The notes: a model not told the origin generated them from the letters alone. A stretch of 64,000 nucleotides of DNA from Mytilus edulis (GCF_963676685.1 NC_092346.1:26053133-26117132); one strand, 5' to 3'. Shown: positions 34,101 to 44,714, counted from the stretch's first letter. Program-made: numbers and translations.

Positions 34101-37100
34101 TCATTGTTTCAGGTGAATTTCAATGAATTATGCTGTACTTCTGCTTTTAATTTCATTATAGCTTTATTCAAAATTTTCACGGTAATTTTCAGATTTTAAA
34201 TAATTTATTTAAATCATTATTTTGCCCATTTCAAATTTAATTCATATGAAAGGATATCAGTTTACATCTAAAAATTGAAAACACAACTTATTATTACTTT
34301 TACATTCTCTTTTCTTAAATACTCTATTTTTTTCTATCCTAGATATTAAAATCAATACCAATAACAACTTGTTATTTTCAATAAATTAAAAAAATCATCA
34401 ATACCTTAGCATTCAGTTCGTCAACAAGAAGTTTATTTTCTCTACGGACAGATTCTCTTTCCTCATGGAGTCGAGCCTGAGTATCAAGAATGCTTCTGTC
34501 AAATCTCTCCTTCATATTGTTTAATTCTTCCGCTAATTGTTCTTTCTGTACTAATGCCTGAATATAAAATGAAATAGCATATCAATATTTCTTGTACAGT
34601 AAATCATACACACTCGCTATTTTTCTTGCATTTTGTCATTTTCATTGAAGACAACGAAGCTATATATTATATAAAATAAAATATCAGGAAACCTGAATAG
34701 CTTTATCAACAAACATTATCACATTGGTTGCAGTGAAATACAATGATTTCCTATTAAATAAATTTGGTGTTTTTATTGTCTTCTGATTGGTTAAAATTAT
34801 TAGTTTTATTTTCAATGTTGATAATTTTGATGGCGACACACCCACTCTGACGTTGTGTATTCATACGCCAACATGTGTGTACGTTGTTATTGTTAATATA
34901 GATAATACAAAAAGTTGTTTGGGCCTTATTTTTGATAGAAATTTATTCATAATGAATGGCAATAATTTATTTTAACTTTATTGAACCATAAAACTAATTT
35001 TTGACTCTTCACATTTTACATAATCCGCTTCGCGGATTATTCAATGTGAAGAGTCAAAAATTAGTTTTATGGTTCAATAAATTCAATAGTTATCAAAGGT
35101 ACCAGGATTATAATTTAGTACGCCAGACGCGCGTTTCGTCTACATAAGACTCATCAGTGACGCTCAAATCAAAATATTTATAAAACCAAACAAGTACAAA
35201 GTTGAAGAGCATTGAGGATCCAAAATTCCAAAAAGTTGTGCCAAATACGGCTTAGGTAATCTATGCCTGGGACAAGAAAATCCTTAGTTTTTCGAAAAAT
35301 TCTAAGTTTTGTAAACAGGAAATTTATAAAAATGACCACATTATTGATATTCATGTCAACACCGAAGTATTGACTACTGGGCTGGTGATACCCTCGGGGA
35401 CGAAACGTCCACCAGCAGTGACATCGACCCAGTGGTGTTAATAGTTATCAAAGGTACCAGGATTATAATTTAGTACGCCAGACGCGCGTTTCGTCTACAT
35501 AAGACTCATCAGTAACGCTCAAATCAAAATATTTATAAAACAAATCAAAATAGATAAAAACCATTCATTAAGTATAATAAAACAGATGTTTTAATCCTCT
35601 GACCTCATTCAACAATACACCGTTTTAGAATCTAATGCATTCTGGGTAATATTTTCAAAAGCGTACACCAAAATGTTTCATACCTGTCAACCTGTGACGA
35701 TGAAAATGCAGGTCATGACCTGCATTGAAGAATCAAATCTCAGGTCATAACGCATACGAACTTTTTCGAGCTGAATTTCAGTATTTATGGTACATTTTCT
35801 TATAATGTATATCAAATATACCAAAACATCAATGCATGTTCACTTTGTTAAGTCATTTTAAATCTTATTAAATATTATTTCATTGCACTTTTAAAGATTT
35901 TTATAAATTTGTGTAGCTCAGTCTTATGTGCTTTACTTTTTGAGGAAAAATACTGCAATCATCAAACACTAGAATTTAATGTAATTCTTAAATGTTTGAG
36001 ACTATTGACTATGTAGCCTTTAACCATACTATACTTCTTTCAATAATTTCAACAAGGAAATTAGACTATGATAAAATATAGTAATACAGTTAAAGGAAGT
36101 ATAAATGTAAAAAATAATTTTCAACTTTTTAAAAAAAATGTATAAAGGTATAAAAATAATGAAAAGTTATTTTTCAATGTGTATTTGAATTTTATATTTT
36201 TATGATTTAATCTTTTTCACCCATAAAACGTAAATATAAGGAATAATTTTGAATGGTGACAAATAAGGGGAAGTAACTCTAGTTCAGTTTGTAAACCAAT
36301 GCCATTGGCAATGGTGCAATTTATTTACGACTTAAAGCTAAGGTAATTGGTGTTAATTAACAGTGTGTTTGACACCAAAACTGTCAAGTGAAGCCATGCA
36401 CTTAATGGGTCACTTAATTTGACAGTTTACATAGCTAGATGAACTTCCTGTTCATGGAAGAATTACGAATTTGCTGGTATTTCAAAGGAATATTACTTAT
36501 GAAATCAATCTCAAGGCTAAGAAATACGGGTGAAATCAGGTCATTTTCGGAATTCCTGGGTTATTTCAATGACCTGGCGGGTGTTCCGGGTGATCCCTCA
36601 GAATTATGAAAATCTCGGGTCACACCCGCAGAATACGGGTCAGTTGACAGGTATGATGTTGTGATTGGTTCAAAACGTTTTAAACAATGGAAATCCATCC
36701 AATGACGTAACATTATTTTCATTTTAATGTACGAACAATGAGATTACTTTAGTCCTTTAGATTCTGAAAAGGTGAATTGCTGTTGTCAGGGCCTTGAATC
36801 AATATACCGTGGTAAACTGAAAATGCATAGAAGATATAGTTTCATGCATTTTCTACTTTATTCCCATAAAAAGAGTTCATGGTCAATGTAATTAAAAAAT
36901 AACTAATCCAAAAATTCAAACATTGAAAAATACACATATTGACCAAGCAACACAGATAATTAAATCATGCACTGTATAAAATAGTGCATTAACGTGTCGT
37001 TTAGGTCACTTGTGAAATATTTTTCTACAAATGTATATTTCAATTCTTTGACCAGTTATTTTATAAGTATCTACACTAACAGTAATGCAGACATTACCTG

Positions 37101-40100
37101 TGTCTGTTCAAGTTGAGCTTGTTCTACCAGTTCTATGCCTTTCTTCATTTGTCCATAAGCTTCATCCTCTCTATGGTTCATTTCATGTACCCGAGTCTTT
37201 AAACTGGTAACCTGATCCATTAATTCATCTCTTTCCCTGTTAAATATTAACAATAAACACATGAAATAACTTGGTTGTTTCAAAGAAATAATAAAAATGC
37301 CATGATTCACTGTAACAAGATTCATTCAATGTTGATACTTAATTTTGAAAACGCCACTATGAAAAGAGTTTGGTAAGTAAAGTTGTCTGCAAACTGAAAT
37401 TAATTATGTTATATGATAATAAATATATTACTCTAATTTTTTTGTGTTCATTTATTTTATGTTTTACTAATTTTTTTTTATCTCTATATTTAACATGGCA
37501 CCACAAAAATATATTAAAACTTAAAGCATACATAAAAGATTTAATCTGTTTGCCTTATTTAAACAAAATATGCTTGTATAATATCTATCTACAGGCCTTC
37601 AAAACATTTGATTTGATTTTCTGACTTATCATTGCAAAAAATTTAAAGATTAAAATCAGCAATAAAAAGTCTTTTCCTATGCTGTTCTTGGGAAGTACAT
37701 TTTGTGTTTATTGCTATTTCATATGTGTCTTCACCCTATTTTTTTCTAATTGATTGGTTAATTTCAATCAAAAACAAATACCAGGGGAATGTCAAACCTA
37801 TCTTTGTTCTCAATATTTTTTTAAATATATAAGTTCAGAAAGGGAAAAATATTCTGTAATGTTATTTCATCTGGAAGAAATATTACAGTATTTGTTTCTG
37901 ACAGAATAAAGGTTGAAGAAAATTTGTTGGTGTTGGTTGTCTTTTTTGTTAATGTGATTTTTCATATATTTTTTTAATAATTTAAATTAAATAAATACCT
38001 TGTTAATGAGTTTATAGTATGTACATGGAAAGAGTTGTGACCATCAGCATAGGGCAGGAATCCATTATCTCTTGTTGGAATGGAGTCATGAACACGGAGT
38101 TGTGATTTATAATCTTCTATCATCTGTTCATATTTTTGTATTTCTGATCTATAAGAGAGAAAAAAAGATATCATGGAACAAAAACATTTCAGTTACAAAT
38201 AAACTCATCATAGATACCAGGACTAAATTTAGTATATACGCCAGATGCACGTTTCGTCTACAAAAGACTCATCAGTGACGCTTGAATCCAAAAAAGTTAA
38301 AAAGGCCACATAAAGTACGAAGTTGAAGAGCATTGAGGACCAAAATTCCTAAAAGTTTTGCCAAATACAGCTAAGGTCATCTTAGAGCCTGTAATTTAGT
38401 GGTTGTCGTTTGTTTATTGTGTTTCATATTTGTTTTTCGTTAATTTTTTTATATAAATAAGGCCGTTAGTTTTCTCGTACTCATAATCCATTGCTGTTTA
38501 GACTAGATAGCTTTTTTCATATTTATGATTGGTTAAAATTTAACATGTATAAGGGGAGATAATGAAATATATTTTAAAGAAACCTACCTTGAATGTTCTA
38601 ACTGTGCTTCCAATCTGTTACATTTAGCTGCATGTAGAGAATTCAATCTTTCCTACAACATAAAAACCTTTTGAATAGAGTAACACATGAACAGAAATAT
38701 TTCAATCATTTTCTTTCTCTTTGGTTAATGGAACTTCAATAAAAGGTTCCCTTATTTGTAAAATTATGGATCTTTGCTAATACAGGTTAAAAGGAACACA
38801 AATATACATTGGATATCAGTATTTTTTTTTTTTTTTAACTAAAATCATTTTCATAATTTTAGTTTTTTAACTGTGATTGAATGCATAAAAGAAGACCCAC
38901 AAATTTGAGTATCTCCCCTTATGCATGTTGAACTGAAATTATGTTCCTTTTAGCACCAGTTGAGTTCTCAAACTTTGTAATGTTTCTTCAATATCTGTGC
39001 TGCAGTTTTGTTGGCATTAAGCATAAGAGAGTATACCCACACATTAAAGTTATCAGTTTGATTATCTCCCCTTAACAGTTAGGACTTAATTTATTTAATG
39101 TACATGTGGTGTTCTATAAATGTGTCCGAAATAACACTTTCCAATTTTCTTATGTCTGAATTATTAATTTGTATATCTGCAAAGAATGATAAACAACAGA
39201 AAGTACACAACTGATAGATTTTTTTTATCATATCTTACCATCTCAACTTGTATGTTTTTTAATTCTCTCTTCTGAAAGATTCTTCCTCCAGTTTCTTCCA
39301 TGAATAAATCATCCAACTATAAAATTAAAAGAAAGTTAATATTCAAATTAGTTAAAACACAGATTTTTTTTTTACTGTTTTTTGGTTTATTTTTTGTGCA
39401 ATTGAATTCTGTCTCAAGAGTCAAGTGTACCTATACCTCTATCTCTTTTATTCATACTTTCAAACTCAGCCCTGAATTTGACCTCATTTTTGGAATAATT
39501 GTTTTGTTTCAGTGGGTTTGATATTTTTTACTTGTTATTTGTTAATATATTCATTGATTTCAAGTTTTTACTTTAAACCAATCTAGGTCAAGGGTAAGCT
39601 TTAAAAGTATAAACAATTTCTTTAAAAAAGTACAAAATTTATTTAGAATACAAATTCATTTGAAACAGAAAAGAAGAGCTGCAATGTACTAATTTATGAC
39701 ATGTAGTCAAAGGAACATGATGCTGTTTATCATCTCAAAGTCTACAGAGATGCCTCCATCAAGAACAATAAACTCATACCTTTCTTCAAATTCAAAATAT
39801 TGCCTTGAATCAACTGAGTAGATTCTTTGCTAGAGGTAGATAACATAACATCTGATCATTGAAAACTGACACGACAGTAATATGAAATAATCTTGAACAA
39901 TGACAATGTAACCCATAAAAATGTGTTGAAAGAACATTAATGTAACTGGTTATTTATAATAAAATACCATTGACACCTATGTCAAACTGATCAGACTTTA
40001 TTTCCTCTATTTTGTGCAATACCTTGTGTATTTCTTTATCGTCTCCCATGATTTCTTGTAAGACACTTGACTTCAGTTCTTCATGAAGACGTTTATTTTC

Positions 40101-43100
40101 TTCAATGAGTTCACTTAATCTGGCTCTCATTGCAAACAGCTCATCCTAAAAGAAAACAATATTAACATTTTAGTACAATCTCAACATTTACAAGTTATAT
40201 ATTTATCAGTATAAACTCAACAAGACTTTTTCTAAGTTTCTTTTGTGTCATTGAGTTTAATATTGATTTTCACAAAAACATTTTTTTTTACTTCTGAAAA
40301 TTGAATTCATTAGCTAGTTCTCTCATAAATATCTGGTCACTGATGCAACCTCAGATAGACAGGACAACAATTACATTCCGTTAAAATTTTGCATTTTTTA
40401 TTTAGGTATGCCAGGACAATTTTTCCGTTTCGTTTTTAAGGTTTTGCTTTTAAAACACCACAGAAATTTTGTGAATGTTTCTTAATTTCTGATTTTCAGT
40501 ATTAAAGGTAGCAATACACAGTTAGGAGTTTAGTTTCGCATTTTGGCCCCGGTGGATTTTTCAAATAGGAAAGTTATTGTGTAATAAAATTCAGTTTTAG
40601 ACAGCTGAGTGCTAATTTAGCCTTCAAAGATGGTTTATAAGAGCATCAAGATTATTTTTTACATGTTTTATGGGCTGTTTTCTGTTTGACAATCCGTATT
40701 TTCATGGCTAGATCGGCCATCCGTCCAGAAATTAATGTAATGTTTACAAATACTTTTTCTCTACAAAAAGTTTTTGACGCAATTTTACAAAAAAATCAGT
40801 TAAAGACATATGATTTTCATTGGATTTGCTGAATGATATATGTACACAGTTTCAGAAAAGGTATTACTTCAAGCGATTGAAATTCTACTTTTAGCCAAAT
40901 TTTGGGGAAATATGTGACATTTTAAGACTTTTCCCCCCCTTTTTGCAATATTTTATAACAAAGAAATGCATATTGTTGCCATGGATACACCCAAAAGAAA
41001 TTATATTTTACCATTTTAAATACTGGATATATAATCTATGGAAGATTCTGATTACATACATATGCCCACACAAACAGTAAGGTTGAAATTGCAAGAAAGA
41101 AATGAAAAGGGGATGGTAAAATTTATAAGGGCAAATTTTAATATTTTTTCCTAACTGTTTATTGCTACCTAAAGGCTTTTCAATTTGATTCATAGTTTGT
41201 ACGTGGCATTTAGTATCATTATTTGTTGAAATTGAGAATAGAAATTGGGAATGTGTCAAAGAGACAACAACCTGACCAAAGAGTAGAAAACATCCAAAGG
41301 CCACGAATGGGTCTTTATTACAGTTAGAAAATCCTGCACCCGGAGGCGTGCTTCAGGAGGCCCCCTTAATTAGTAAACATTATAACTTCACCTTGCAGTA
41401 TCTATTTTCTGATTCTAGTTGATACATATAGTCTGTCTGTGTCTGTACAATAACTGCCAACTCCTCTGATGATGGCAACCCTGCCCTCTGACCTGGACTC
41501 CCTGATGATGGCAACCTCTACAAATTAGAGAATGTTATCAAACTTTACGTGTATAAATATATAAAAAGGTGTATGAATAAAAGAAGATGTGGAGATCTTA
41601 ACAGTCACATAAATTAAAAATGTTAGATTTGAAATTCAAGTCATACAGGTACTGGTCAACTTTATATATTCATGGGTGGTAGATCTTTAATAGTCTATAT
41701 CAAATAAACTACCAGTACCTTTTTAGTCTTGGTTTGAAAAGTTTAAAGTCTTATATTTTTTTTTGGTGCAATTAAACTAGATTTTAATCTTTATTCAAAA
41801 TAAAAGTTTAACAGTTACATGTACATGTAGAACTATTACCGGTATACATGAAGTATAATTATAAATTAATGCTTCAATATTTTTTTTTGTGACCATATAA
41901 CTTGGCTTCCTACAGTAGTTTAACGTAAAGTTAAACAGTCTAGTTTATGTTTTTGAACTTGAACTAACTTACCTGTGGTTCATGACCCAAGATTTGGTTG
42001 AGTTGACTAGCTGCATCTTTATACTTTGTGGGGCGATTATTTTCTTCATACCATTTTAAAGTACGAGGATGTAACACAGACTCTAGCTGGTGCTTAGCTT
42101 GAGATTGCAGTGTTGTATGATGTGAAGTTCCTTGTAAAATATCCTCTAGTTCATGCAGACTTACATTTGCTCTGTCTAAAACCAAAGACAAATAATTTAC
42201 ATACTTTATTATATGTGTGACTAACTACTAAAAGCTATTTCAAAATAACTTTTCCAGATACATCATTGTCTTAACTGATACATTAAACTGGGAAATATTT
42301 GCAACGATTTATTTTCTCTAATCTCATGAATATTAAGACAAAAATTTCTGGATCCCTTACTTCATTTTTAGCATAAATCAGAATAAGGGACAACAAATGG
42401 GGAATATTACAATTTTCTGCCTTTGATTCAGGATATACATAGTATGTTAGAAATGTTTTAAAGGAGTAGATTTTTTTTTTTTAAATTAAATTATAACAAA
42501 TTCATAAAGTCATAAGACTTGCTATATACAAGACATGTACCATGTGAGCCAAGGCTCCCTGTTAAGTTATGAATGACGTACTTTGGCCAATAATGGTTGG
42601 CAAAGTGACTTTGATGGAGAGTTGTTTCATTAGCACTCATACCACATCTTTTAATTTATAGTTTAATAATATTTATAGGTTTCATAACGAGTGAGCATTA
42701 GATATCGATTGATATCAACTCGAGTAATTTAATTTCAATAATAATAAACGAGCCTATGGCGAGTTTATTATTATTGAAATTAAATAACGAGAGTTGATAT
42801 CAAGCGATATCTAATTCTCACAAGTTGTTAAACCTATTTCTCTTATGGCAAAAAGTTGTATGTGCGTGACCTATTTGTTGCGAGTTGTGTTGCTACAGCC
42901 GTTTTTCGTTGCAACGTGTACTGATCTGTATACTTTTTGAACTAATATGGTTTTATTTTATTGTGTTGTATGTTCTTGTGTGAACAGAATACTGTTCCAT
43001 TGACTCCCAGTCAGATATATCTTTTTTTATATTTTTATAGGTTTCATAACGAGTGCACGGGTTCCTTTCTTTATTTCTTTGTCCATGATAAGATTTATAT

Positions 43101-44453
43101 TAGATAATGCAGACGAAAATTGCGAAAACCGGAAGTAAACAATCAGTTGTCAAGAAAAAAAGTAGTCCCGGCATGACCTTTTCCGGTGAATAATGACCTG
43201 ATCAACGGCCAATGAAAATATTGGAAATTTACAAGATAAGCCAATCAAATTAACGTAATTTTGATATCACTTTTTCATATCACACTCCATACGGTGTGAT
43301 ACGAAAAATATCTATTCACGTGGGTGTTAGATAACAGGCCCCAACCATAAGAGAAGTATTTCTCTTTTTTTTTGTAAGTGTCATTAAATGCTATCAATCA
43401 AGTATTTTTTCCCTCAGTATTGTTATTTTTTAGTTGTTTAATATGCGTAATGGTATATTTTCATGTTGCCCCTTGTGGGTCCTTTATTTATGAATAGAGT
43501 ATATACTTTTCGATTCTACTGTATAATATAAATATAAAACATTTATAAATAAACCCTTCTTTAAATTTTATATTATTTTGTTGTTATTAAAATGAATGTT
43601 TCAGAATAGTCTTTAATAAATTAATTACAGTGCTACATTTTGTTGAGTTCAGCAGCAAAATATATCTATGAGTATGTTGTCAAATTATTAATATAATATC
43701 ATGAAATCTTTGATATATGTTTTTAAAATTCTTTTTCTTCTTCTTCAGTTACAGAAAACCATCAACAAATACATACTTTCTGGCACATAAATTTGTACAA
43801 GCTGGAAGAATTTTTCCAAATTTTATAATTTATTTATAAATACTGTTTAACATAGTTTGTCAAATTTTTGTATACCATATTTTTTGTTATGTTACATATT
43901 TGTTATATTAATTAAGAAATAAATTAATCCAAGATGAAATTTATTGTCATTATTGACCGTAAAAAATGGGTTCATAAATTGGTTGCTTGCAATATTCTGT
44001 ATAATAAGAAATTGAAAGCAGCAGGATCAATTTTGTGTAGACTAAATTTTTATATGAAATGCAAGATTTTCTTCTATGCATAGCTTTGCTACAAAAAATG
44101 TAAGAGTGTAGTTTCCTAATGAAACATGTTCATACATGTCAGATTTTTTTTTAAAAGTTATAAATTTGCTAATTTTTGTTACTTTCTGCATGAAGCTGTG
44201 CAATTATAAACAGTACTATAATAATGAAATGCTCCCAAAATAAGGACAACACAGTAATGTTATTATTGAGGGTTCTAATTTTTTGTTTCCAAGAGAAGAT
44301 AAACGATACAGTACTCAGTAGTCTGGCAGAGGGGGCCTACATTTACTAAATAAACGATATTTTAAAGCCTTGGGCATACAAAACTATTGAATTTGCACCT
44401 CTCACTGATCTGTGGTAATTTTCTACAGCATCTTCATCTGTATATGCATACAT
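27949..44453 (-). CDS. SDCCAG8: SDCCAG8 orthologue (centrosomal/ciliary coiled-coil protein), complete
   Basis: In vertebrates SDCCAG8 sits at centriolar appendages and satellites and supports ciliogenesis; human mutations cause a nephronophthisis-type ciliopathy. Sixteen exons, all with GT-AG ends and matching phases, give 2139 bp, 712 residues and TGA; human SDCCAG8 has 713. The N-terminus MYAYTDEDAVENYHRSVR followed by DRANVSLHELEDIL parallels the human LEEILGQYQRSLREHA region. Most of residues 100-712 is predicted coiled coil. Diagnostic stretches are RERDELMDQVTSLKTRV (human KERDDLMSAL) and EEQSEQHDRVHKKMTERL (human EEQCVQHGRVHETMKQRL). The start is fixed by an in-frame TAA about 50 bp upstream. 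The gene is divergent to CEP170, as in human. Confidence 0.93.
28511..28730. mobile_element. MITE with GGGTCTCATT terminal inverted repeats
   Basis: The perfect 10-bp inverted ends are gggtctcatt (28511-28520) and aatgagaccc (28721-28730). The interior is rich in 'acgggaa' words. It lies in the last SDCCAG8 intron and has no ORF. Confidence 0.7.
29702..29876 (-). CDS. SDCCAG8: SDCCAG8 exon 15
   Basis: Residues 575-633: RSECGNLRTQNDELRHRLER through LDDHGQNQSQQ. From LREEC in exon 14 to TTLEEQ here the distance equals the human protein exactly (50 residues). Confidence 0.92.
30077..30371. mobile_element. Nested palindromic MITE-like element
   Basis: Arms gttattgcatgaatattggg and ccaatattcatgcaaaaacc (with gaatattgtccc inside) flank 30120-30160. 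A second inverted pair, tattgtatagcaatataata and tattatattgctatgcaata, lies at about 30199-30371. It sits between SDCCAG8 exons 14 and 15. Confidence 0.75.
30650..30767 (-). CDS. SDCCAG8: SDCCAG8 exon 14
   Basis: Residues 536-574: ARTTHDMDVMLKKQNRLIGK, LREECKRQTAQVEKLVKKN. LREEC aligns with human LKEEC. Confidence 0.88.
31447..31690 (+). repeat. 'gtcgaggatccaaaattcc' copy of the 357-bp repeat family, internally deleted
   Basis: It matches 35083-35400 (gttatcaaaggtaccagg, tagtacgccagacg, gtgccaaatacggctaag) but lacks the cgcgtttcgtctac block. Confidence 0.75.
32122..32254 (-). CDS. SDCCAG8: SDCCAG8 exon 13
   Basis: Residues 492-535: LHLAKLARDSIERGRNEDMK through FIEDVEEKN plus one base. Confidence 0.86.
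32843..32971 (-). CDS. SDCCAG8: SDCCAG8 exon 12
   Basis: Residues 449-491: EKSRMSMEIEDLRRRLKKAE through CIHLTSNTQALERE. The KEECIHL stretch matches human REECLRL. Confidence 0.88.
33199..33315 (-). CDS. SDCCAG8: SDCCAG8 exon 11
   Basis: Residues 410-448: AHDTFRQESTHASIQKSHAV through EEHAVETKQ. Donor CAG/GTAGGT. Confidence 0.87.
33827..33961 (-). CDS. SDCCAG8: SDCCAG8 exon 10
   Basis: Residues 365-409: LRETLEKNAAWSAELEKLSR through RFDKESSI. Donor ATT/GTAAGT. Confidence 0.88.
34405..34557 (-). CDS. SDCCAG8: SDCCAG8 exon 9
   Basis: Residues 314-364: ALVQKEQLAEELNNMKERF through NKLLVDELNAK. Acceptor TATATTCAG. Confidence 0.88.
34981..35077. repeat. Perfect 35-bp-arm inverted repeat
   Basis: Arms 34981-35015 and 35043-35077 are exact reverse complements (starting ttgaaccataaaactaat). 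The spacer itself contains the palindrome taatccgcttcgcggatta (35020-35038). Confidence 0.93.
35083..35545 (+). repeat. 357-bp repeat unit plus partial second unit
   Basis: aatagttatcaaaggtacca starts at 35083 and again at 35440; both units carry gccagacgcgcgtttcgt and cataagactcatcagt. Related copies are at 9765, 19672, 31447 and 38205. Confidence 0.85.
35679..36655. mobile_element. Non-autonomous DNA transposon, about 977 bp
   Basis: The inverted ends are catacctgtcaacctg (35679) and cagttgacaggtatg (ending 36655). Near each end the words 'caggtcat' and 'acgggtgaaatcaggtcatt' recur. No transposase frame is seen. It lies in the intron between SDCCAG8 exons 8 and 9. Confidence 0.75.
37098..37236 (-). 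CDS. SDCCAG8: SDCCAG8 exon 8
   Basis: Residues 267-313: RERDELMDQVTSLKTRVHEM through LVEQAQLEQTQ, one of the clearest matches to human SDCCAG8. Confidence 0.92.
37999..38148 (-). CDS. SDCCAG8: SDCCAG8 exon 7
   Basis: Residues 217-266: SEIQKYEQMIEDYKSQLRV through HSFHVHTINSLT. The Arg codon is split at both ends. It corresponds to the human segment before the KERDDLM motif. Confidence 0.88.
38205..38390 (+). repeat. Copy of the 'cgcgtttcgtctac' family
   Basis: It contains catagataccaggactaaa, cgccagatgcacgtttcg and actcatcagtgacgcttg. It is followed at 38390-38500 by the 5' part of the 'cggtgtgagcca' family (aaggccgttagttttctcg). Confidence 0.75.
38588..38652 (-). CDS. SDCCAG8: SDCCAG8 exon 6
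   Basis: Residues 196-216: ERLNSLHAAKCNRLEAQLEH and S plus two bases. It is only 65 bp; donor AAG/GTAGGT. Confidence 0.82.
39239..39316 (-). CDS. SDCCAG8: SDCCAG8 exon 5
   Basis: Residues 170-195: LDDLFMEETGGRIFQKREL and KNIQVEM. The 26-codon exon is in phase 0. Confidence 0.82.
40023..40145 (-). CDS. SDCCAG8: SDCCAG8 exon 4
   Basis: Residues 129-169, coiled coil: DELFAMRARLSELIEENKRL through GDDKEIHK. Acceptor TTTTCTTTTAG. Confidence 0.88.
41225..41310 (-). repeat. 'gttgtctctttgacaca' family, minus copy
   Basis: tgggaatgtgtcaaagag and acaacaacctgaccaaag are the reverse complement of the copy at 16835. Confidence 0.75.
41392..41517 (-). CDS. SDCCAG8: SDCCAG8 exon 3
   Basis: Residues 87-128: RLPSSGSPGQRAGLPSSEEL through YQLESENRYCK. 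A GGTTGCCATCATCAG stretch occurs twice in the exon, giving the repeated LPSS. Confidence 0.88.
41973..42175 (-). CDS. SDCCAG8: SDCCAG8 exon 2
   Basis: Residues 19-86: DRANVSLHELEDILQG through ASQLNQILGHEPQ. The acceptor is TGGTTTTAG and the donor CAG/GTAAGT. Confidence 0.88.
42545..42655 (+). repeat. Partial 'cggtgtgagcca' family copy
   Basis: It reads gtgagccaaggctccctg, ggccaataatggttgg and cactcataccacatct. Confidence 0.7.
42677..42833. mobile_element. Foldback/MITE element with 78-bp arms
   Basis: The left arm (aggtttcataacgagtga through aataataataaacgagcc) is mirrored by the right arm (ggcgagtttattattatt through ttgttaaacct) at close to 90% identity, with almost no spacer. A further tataggtttcataacgag starts at 43038. 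Confidence 0.85.
44399..44453 (-). CDS. SDCCAG8: SDCCAG8 exon 1 (start)
   Basis: It encodes MYAYTDEDAVENYHRSVR plus one base, and ends before GTGCAA. The phase-1 end joins to exon 2 as Asp, giving YHRSVRDRANVSLHEL, which lines up with human YQRSLREHASRSIHQL. A TAA lies in frame upstream. Confidence 0.82.
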
Positions 44454-44705
44454 TTTCACAAATATGACATGAGTGGTTTTTCGTTTGTTTTCTTTTTACC
44501 GGAAGTTGTCGGCCTGAAATAAATCATCCAATCAACGACCCCGTTACAATTGGCAATACATAAATGCATTTCCTGTGTATTCAATGATCTATTGAAGCGT
44601 GAAGAAATGATAAGTCACTGTCATATTTTCTGCATAGTGAGCAATGCAGTTATCATTTCTTGAAAATATGTAGCAGGAATATTTTCCTCAGCAAAGTGAA
44701 ATATA
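44454..44705. promoter_or_regulatory. Bidirectional promoter between SDCCAG8 and CEP170
   Basis: The interval separates the two divergent start codons. It holds an ETS-type site ACCGGAAGT at 44498-44506, a CCAATCA on the plus strand at 44528-44534 and an inverted CCAAT (ATTGG) at 44549-44553. There is no TATA box at a sensible distance. ETS sites and opposed CCAAT boxes are typical of housekeeping divergent promoters. Its right boundary depends on the CEP170 exon 1 call. Confidence 0.6.
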
Positions 44706-44714
44706 ATGACATCG
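44706..44714 (+). CDS. CEP170: Candidate CEP170 exon 1 (Met-Thr-Ser)
   Basis: ATG ACA TCG is followed by a strong donor GTAAGA and preceded by an in-frame TGA nine bases upstream. It supplies the missing start codon in the right phase and lies 252 bp from the SDCCAG8 ATG. Human CEP170 also starts with a short Met-Ser-Val-Thr-Ser stretch before the FHA tryptophan. Another first exon inside the 15.9 kb cannot be excluded. Confidence 0.5.

Noticed and set aside
41008-41304. 98-codon minus ORF in an SDCCAG8 intron
   Set aside because: It partly consists of the repeat at 41225-41310 and has no coding features.
44549-44556. The 'gttacaattggcaat' stretch in the shared promoter as an RFX X-box
   Set aside because: It has too many mismatches to the X-box consensus; only the CCAAT reading is supported.
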